From assembly GCF_012911925.1 (NCBI RefSeq), contig NZ_JAAXKY010000035.1, forward strand, positions 1 to 51,994: 51,994 nucleotides of DNA, given 5' to 3'. Below are positions 48,637 through 51,994 of the stretch, one piece after another (positions within the stretch are counted from its first letter, which is position 1; every line of letters starts with the position of its first letter). Origin of the DNA: Pseudonocardia xinjiangensis (GTDB lineage: Bacteria > Actinomycetota > Actinomycetes > Mycobacteriales > Pseudonocardiaceae). Position numbers and translations under genes: made by a program. The notes beneath the pieces were generated by a model. The model ran no database searches and was not told the origin of the DNA. It saw only the letters and a program-made list of their open reading frames with translations.

Positions 48637-49422
48637 TTACCGCGTGGTGAAGCGGGCGGCCTCACCGATCACTGCCGCGAGCCGCGTGACGGCCAGCTCG
48701 AAGAGCAGCTTGCCGTGCTCCGCGGTGGCTCCCGTCGGGTCGCCGATGTACCCGTCCGGACCGAAGTCGTCGCTCGTCCAGCCGAACGACACCGGCTTGC
48801 CGAACCCGATCAGGTCGAACTCGGCCAGCCGCTCCGGCACCCGCCGCCCGGCCAGTTCCAGGTGCACCAGCTCCGGGCGCAGGTGCAGCATGAGCGAAGT
48901 CTCGTTGTGGCCGCCGTGCACTCCCATCCCGAGCTCGGACGAGGTCGACCCACCGCCGCCCTGGTCGACGGGCACCGACAGGTGCGCGAAGAAGGTACGG
49001 AGCCCGAAGCGCCTGCGGATCTCCCGGCACGCGACCTGGCCGAGCGCGGAGTTGCCGCCGTGCCCGTTGACGAACAGCAGCCGGGTGATTCCCGAGGTCT
49101 GCAGGGACCGGCCGACGTCGACCAGGGTGTGCATGAGCGTGTCCCACGACAGCCAGATGGTGCCCGGCGACCAGTGGTGCTCGTCGGACTTGGTGTAGGC
49201 CAGCCCGGGCAGCAGCACCACCGGCGCGGAGCCCTCCCGCGCGACCACGGCGACCGCCGCCTCGGCCGCCTCGGTGGCCGTGACGTAGTCGGTGGAGATG
49301 GGGAGGTGTGGGCCGTGCTGCTCCACGGCCCCGAGCGGGAGCACCGCCACGGTGTCCGGGGGCAGCGCCGCGACCTGGGGCGCGGTGAGGTCGATGAAGC
49401 GGGGAACGTTCGTCTCGCTCAT
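48637..49422 (-). CDS. Creatininase-family amidohydrolase
   Basis: 261 residues from ATG at 49422. Metal-binding motifs: VLPLGAVEQHGPHLPISTDY (Glu and His), LLFVNGHGGNSALGQVACRE and GVHGGHNETSLMLHL with the metal-binding glutamate. Relatives include creatininase, MftE peptidase and arylformamidase-like enzymes. The operon carries no mycofactocin genes, so the role is more likely amide hydrolysis of an imported compound. Coupled to the FAD oxidase by ATGA overlap. Confidence 0.88.
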   Translation of the reverse strand: MSETNVPRFIDLTAPQVAALPPDTVAVLPLGAVEQHGPHLPISTDYVTATEAAEAAVAVVAREGSAPVVLLPGLAYTKSDEHHWSPGTIWLSWDTLMHTLVDVGRSLQTSGITRLLFVNGHGGNSALGQVACREIRRRFGLRTFFAHLSVPVDQGGGGSTSSELGMGVHGGHNETSLMLHLRPELVHLELAGRRVPERLAEFDLIGFGKPVSFGWTSDDFGPDGYIGDPTGATAEHGKLLFELAVTRLAAVIGEAARFTTR

Positions 49423-50765
49423 GACCGCACTCCGATGTTCACCCGCGTATCGACCGGTGGCGCCGCCGTGAGCTTGCCGGGGTTGAGCAGGCCCTTGGGG
49501 TCGGTGCGGCGGGCTGTCTCGATCGCGATCTGGACGTTGCGGTCCACGTACCACTGGTGGGGCGAGTGCACGCCGACGCCCAGCGCCTCCAGCCGTGGGA
49601 TACCCGCCAGCACGTCGTCCTCACCCCGGTAGCCGGCCACCACCATCGCCCCGGGACCGTGGCCGAACAGCTCCAGGTGCAGGTGCACCGGCCCGGGGTA
49701 GACCGCGCGGACGGCGGCGGGATCGTCCCAGAGCGGGGTGCCGCCGGTCTCCATGTGGAAGAACCTCCGGTCGGGGTGGGCGCGCTGCAGGAACCAGACC
49801 GGATGGTTGTAGGACATGCCCGAGAGCCGGTCGGTCTCGGTGTAGTCGGTGAACACCGCCACCACCTCTCCCCCGCCGCGGCGGACCCGATCGGCCAGCT
49901 CGTCCACCGTGGACGCCTCAACGATCACGCGCAGGCTGTGCCGGGTCGGGTCCAGGGCCACCGGGGCGGGCAGCGTCGGCACGAGGGCGGGCTCGTCGGC
50001 CGAGGCGAGCCGGGGCAGCCGCGGCAGGTCGAGCAGCGAGCGGTGCACGGCCACGAGGTCCGCGTAGGACCGGAACGCCGCGTACACCGCCGTCCAGTCG
50101 CGGGCCGGATCGGTGCGGACCTCGACGTCGACGAGGATCCCGGTGACCCCGTAGGTGTGGATGAAGGGCGTCAGCTCGTCGCCGCGCACCGTGACCATCG
50201 TGCCGCTGCCGTCCATCGGGGCGACCGTCGCCGCGACGACGTACCCGTCGCTCGTGGTGCCCCTCTCGATCGTGCCCGTGCCGGCACTGCCGCCCCCGAC
50301 GAAACCGCCGATCGTCGAGCTCTTGGTGGACGGGAAGATCCAGATGTCGCGACCGGCCGCGCGGGCCACCCGGTCGATGGCCGTCATGCGCGCCCCCGCC
50401 CCCGCGGTGACGGTGCCGCCGTCGCCCACCGTGATGGAGTCGAGCCCGCGCAGGTCGAGCAGGATGCCGCCGTCGAACGGTGTGGCCTGGCCGTAGTTGC
50501 CCGTGCCCGCCCCGCGCGGCGTCACCGGGACGTCGTGCTCGAAGGCGACCTTCAGCACGGTCGGGACGTGCTCGGGCCGCGCGGGGCGCACGACGACGTC
50601 GGCCAGGTAACGCCCCGGCGGCACCTTCTCCTGCAGCACCGGCGACATCCGCGACCAGTCCGAGGAGACCTTCGTGATCAGGGCCGGGTCGGTGGAGACC
50701 GACCCCACCCCGAGCCGCTCCAGCTCGGCGGCGGCTGCTGCGGTGCGTTCGGACACTGTGGTCAC
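49419..50765 (-). CDS. FAD-binding (PCMH/VAO-type) oxidase
   Basis: 448 residues from GTG at 50765. The FAD domain has VVVRPARPEHVPTVLKVAF, VTPRGAGTGNYGQATPFDGG, DRVARAAGRDIWIFPST and TIGGFVGGGSAGTGTIERG; the end is DPKGLLNPGKL, characteristic of FAD-linked oxidases such as D-lactate or glycolate dehydrogenases. No covalent-flavin HxC berberine motif is evident. The stop overlaps the creatininase start, and the start overlaps the substrate-binding-protein stop by four bases. Confidence 0.88.
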   Translation of the reverse strand: MTTVSERTAAAAAELERLGVGSVSTDPALITKVSSDWSRMSPVLQEKVPPGRYLADVVVRPARPEHVPTVLKVAFEHDVPVTPRGAGTGNYGQATPFDGGILLDLRGLDSITVGDGGTVTAGAGARMTAIDRVARAAGRDIWIFPSTKSSTIGGFVGGGSAGTGTIERGTTSDGYVVAATVAPMDGSGTMVTVRGDELTPFIHTYGVTGILVDVEVRTDPARDWTAVYAAFRSYADLVAVHRSLLDLPRLPRLASADEPALVPTLPAPVALDPTRHSLRVIVEASTVDELADRVRRGGGEVVAVFTDYTETDRLSGMSYNHPVWFLQRAHPDRRFFHMETGGTPLWDDPAAVRAVYPGPVHLHLELFGHGPGAMVVAGYRGEDDVLAGIPRLEALGVGVHSPHQWYVDRNVQIAIETARRTDPKGLLNPGKLTAAPPVDTRVNIGVRS

Positions 50766-51964
50766 CCGCTCGAGCCCATCCTGATGTTCGGGTCGATGAA
50801 CTCGTTGGTGTAGAGGCTCTTCGGGCCGGGGACCGCGATGATGGTGCCGTTGCGCTGCAGGATCTGGCCGAAGGTGTCCACGATCTTCTGCATCCGCGCG
50901 GGATCGAACTGCCCGAACACCCCGGATGCCGGGTCGTTCGTCACGAAGCCCTGGTCGACCTGCGCCTTCGCGGAGAAGTCGGCGACACCGGCGGAGTAGG
51001 TCCAGCCCGTCTGGTAGGCGTTGACCAGGTCGACGATCAGCTGGTTGGTGGGCCTGGGGTTCTTCAGGTAGTCGATCTGGGCCTGCTGCATGATCGGCAC
51101 CAGCTTCTGCAGGCAGGGCCGCAGCGCGTCCAGCTTGTCAGCCCGCACGGCCAGTGGCTCGGGATAGATCGAGTACCCGACGTCCGCGAGCTTCTCGAAG
51201 CCCACCGGCTTGTGCCACTGGGCGATCTCGTTCTCGTAGATGTAGGGCTCGGCGGTGGCGAATCCCTGCTGCATGATCTTGGGGTCGGAGACGAAGCGCG
51301 CCGGGGTGCCGTCGTAGCTCGTGTCGGACTGCGAGGCGGCGATGATGCCCTGCGACTCGAGCAGTGCAGGGATCACGTCGCCCGATGTGACGACCGGGGC
51401 GCCCGTCGCGGCGACGTCCCGGATCGTGGTCTTCCCGGGATACGTGGCCGGATCCCACATCAGGATCTGCGGGCTGACGGTGATCTGGGACGTCACCGCC
51501 ACCGTGGCGTGCGAGGCCGCCGAGCTGATCGCCTCGTCGGAGTTCACCGCGCCGAGCACGATGGAGTCGTCCAGGTACATGAGGGCAGGCACCGGCTGGA
51601 ACCCGACGCTCGGGCCCCCGGGCCGTACCTCGATGTCCACCCCGGTGTCGACGCCGTGGGCGACCAACGAGCCCTTCACCGTCTTCGCGTCGGCGTCGAT
51701 GGTGCGGTCGGGCCCGACGAGGCTGTACATCGCGCCGTGCTCGGACTCCGGCTGCCAGTCCTGCTGCATCACGACGGTGGCCGGGCACACCCCGGCCAGG
51801 TCGAGCGGCCCCCCGGCGGGGGCCGCGGGCGCGGCAGGCCCCGCTGCCGCGCCCGACGGCGGGCCGGAGCCGCCACCGCAGGCGGTGAGGGCGACGGCGG
51901 CGGCCAGTGCGGTGGTCACGAGTGCGGCGCCGCGGCGCCCGCGCGTCCGTCTCATCAGGGTCAT
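50762..51964 (-). CDS. ABC transporter substrate-binding lipoprotein
   Basis: 400 residues from ATG at 51964 (GGAG five bases upstream; TTG at 51967 is an alternative). Signal peptide GAALVTTALAAAVALTACGG with lipobox LTAC, then a low-complexity Gly/Pro/Ala linker and a periplasmic-binding fold of the NMT1/THI5-like group (TVVMQQDWQPESEHGAMY, GYSIYPEPLAVRADKL). It delivers an unidentified solute, perhaps an amide or heterocycle acted on by the downstream oxidase and creatininase-type enzyme. ATPase and permease genes probably lie past the right edge. Confidence 0.88.
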   Translation of the reverse strand: MTLMRRTRGRRGAALVTTALAAAVALTACGGGSGPPSGAAAGPAAPAAPAGGPLDLAGVCPATVVMQQDWQPESEHGAMYSLVGPDRTIDADAKTVKGSLVAHGVDTGVDIEVRPGGPSVGFQPVPALMYLDDSIVLGAVNSDEAISSAASHATVAVTSQITVSPQILMWDPATYPGKTTIRDVAATGAPVVTSGDVIPALLESQGIIAASQSDTSYDGTPARFVSDPKIMQQGFATAEPYIYENEIAQWHKPVGFEKLADVGYSIYPEPLAVRADKLDALRPCLQKLVPIMQQAQIDYLKNPRPTNQLIVDLVNAYQTGWTYSAGVADFSAKAQVDQGFVTNDPASGVFGQFDPARMQKIVDTFGQILQRNGTIIAVPGPKSLYTNEFIDPNIRMGSSG

Positions 51965-51994
51965 CAAGGCTCCAGGGGGCGGGGAGGATCCGGG

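Noticed and set aside
1..51994. tRNA, rRNA, prophage, transposon or integrase genes
   Set aside because: No cloverleaf-like sequence, rRNA core, transposase or integrase product was found on either strand.

Overview
The window is a high-GC, densely coded stretch of an actinomycete chromosome. A complete conservon (sensor kinase, Roadblock protein, DUF742 protein, Ras-like GTPase), many IclR/LacI/Lrp regulators, HAMP-array and SpoIIE/RsbW-type signalling proteins, actinobacterial cobalamin genes and frequent GTG starts with 4-bp ATGA/GTGA overlaps fit a Pseudonocardiaceae-like genome (Pseudonocardia would be my guess). I see no rRNA, tRNA, CRISPR array, transposase or phage gene. 51 protein-coding genes are supported; the first runs off the left edge.

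Layout. (1) 1-5.6 kb: signalling and cell surface: a tandem-HAMP sensor protein (partial), a divergent RsbW-GAF-SpoIIE phosphatase and a membrane SGNH hydrolase. (2) 5.6-14 kb: housekeeping mix: secreted S8 protease, a Y-family polymerase of the DinB2 type with isoleucine at the steric-gate position, cobK/cobF, a lipid-kinase-like protein, divergent ald/aldR, and a class V aminotransferase. (3) 14-19.2 kb: a degenerate CvnA-like pseudokinase with DPF/DPL repeats, a BNR-repeat protein coupled to a MoaD-like ubiquitin-fold protein, a YciO protein and a small heat-shock protein with a strong terminator. (4) 19.2-22.9 kb: a LacI-controlled carbohydrate set (ThuA, Gfo/Idh/MocA oxidoreductase, hydrolase). 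(5) 22.9-40.2 kb: a catabolic region with two IclR regulators, a Rieske ring-hydroxylating oxygenase (alpha, beta and a 68-residue protein), an 11-gene minus-strand cluster (cupin, three SDRs, a thiamine-diphosphate E1 alpha/beta pair without E2/E3, TIM-barrel isomerase, hydrolase, amidohydrolase and others), a CMD-family protein, and a DHA2 efflux pump with a probable leaderless promoter. An L,D-transpeptidase sits inside this region.

(6) 40.3-48.2 kb is the most interesting part. A conservon (cvnA-cvnB-cvnC-cvnD) is followed on the same strand, with overlaps or gaps of a few bases, by a DMATS-like aromatic prenyltransferase, a haem-oxygenase-like diiron protein with a complete ligand set, a nucleotidyltransferase and an amidohydrolase. 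This looks like a small natural-product pathway under the direct control of a GTPase-linked signalling complex; the product cannot be read from the sequence. (7) 48.6-52 kb: a creatininase-family protein, an FAD-binding oxidase and a lipoprotein substrate-binding protein form a coupled operon that probably continues past the right edge.

Regulatory architecture is unusually readable in three places: the ald/aldR intergenic region, the lacI/thuA operator pair, and the DHA2 pump promoter.
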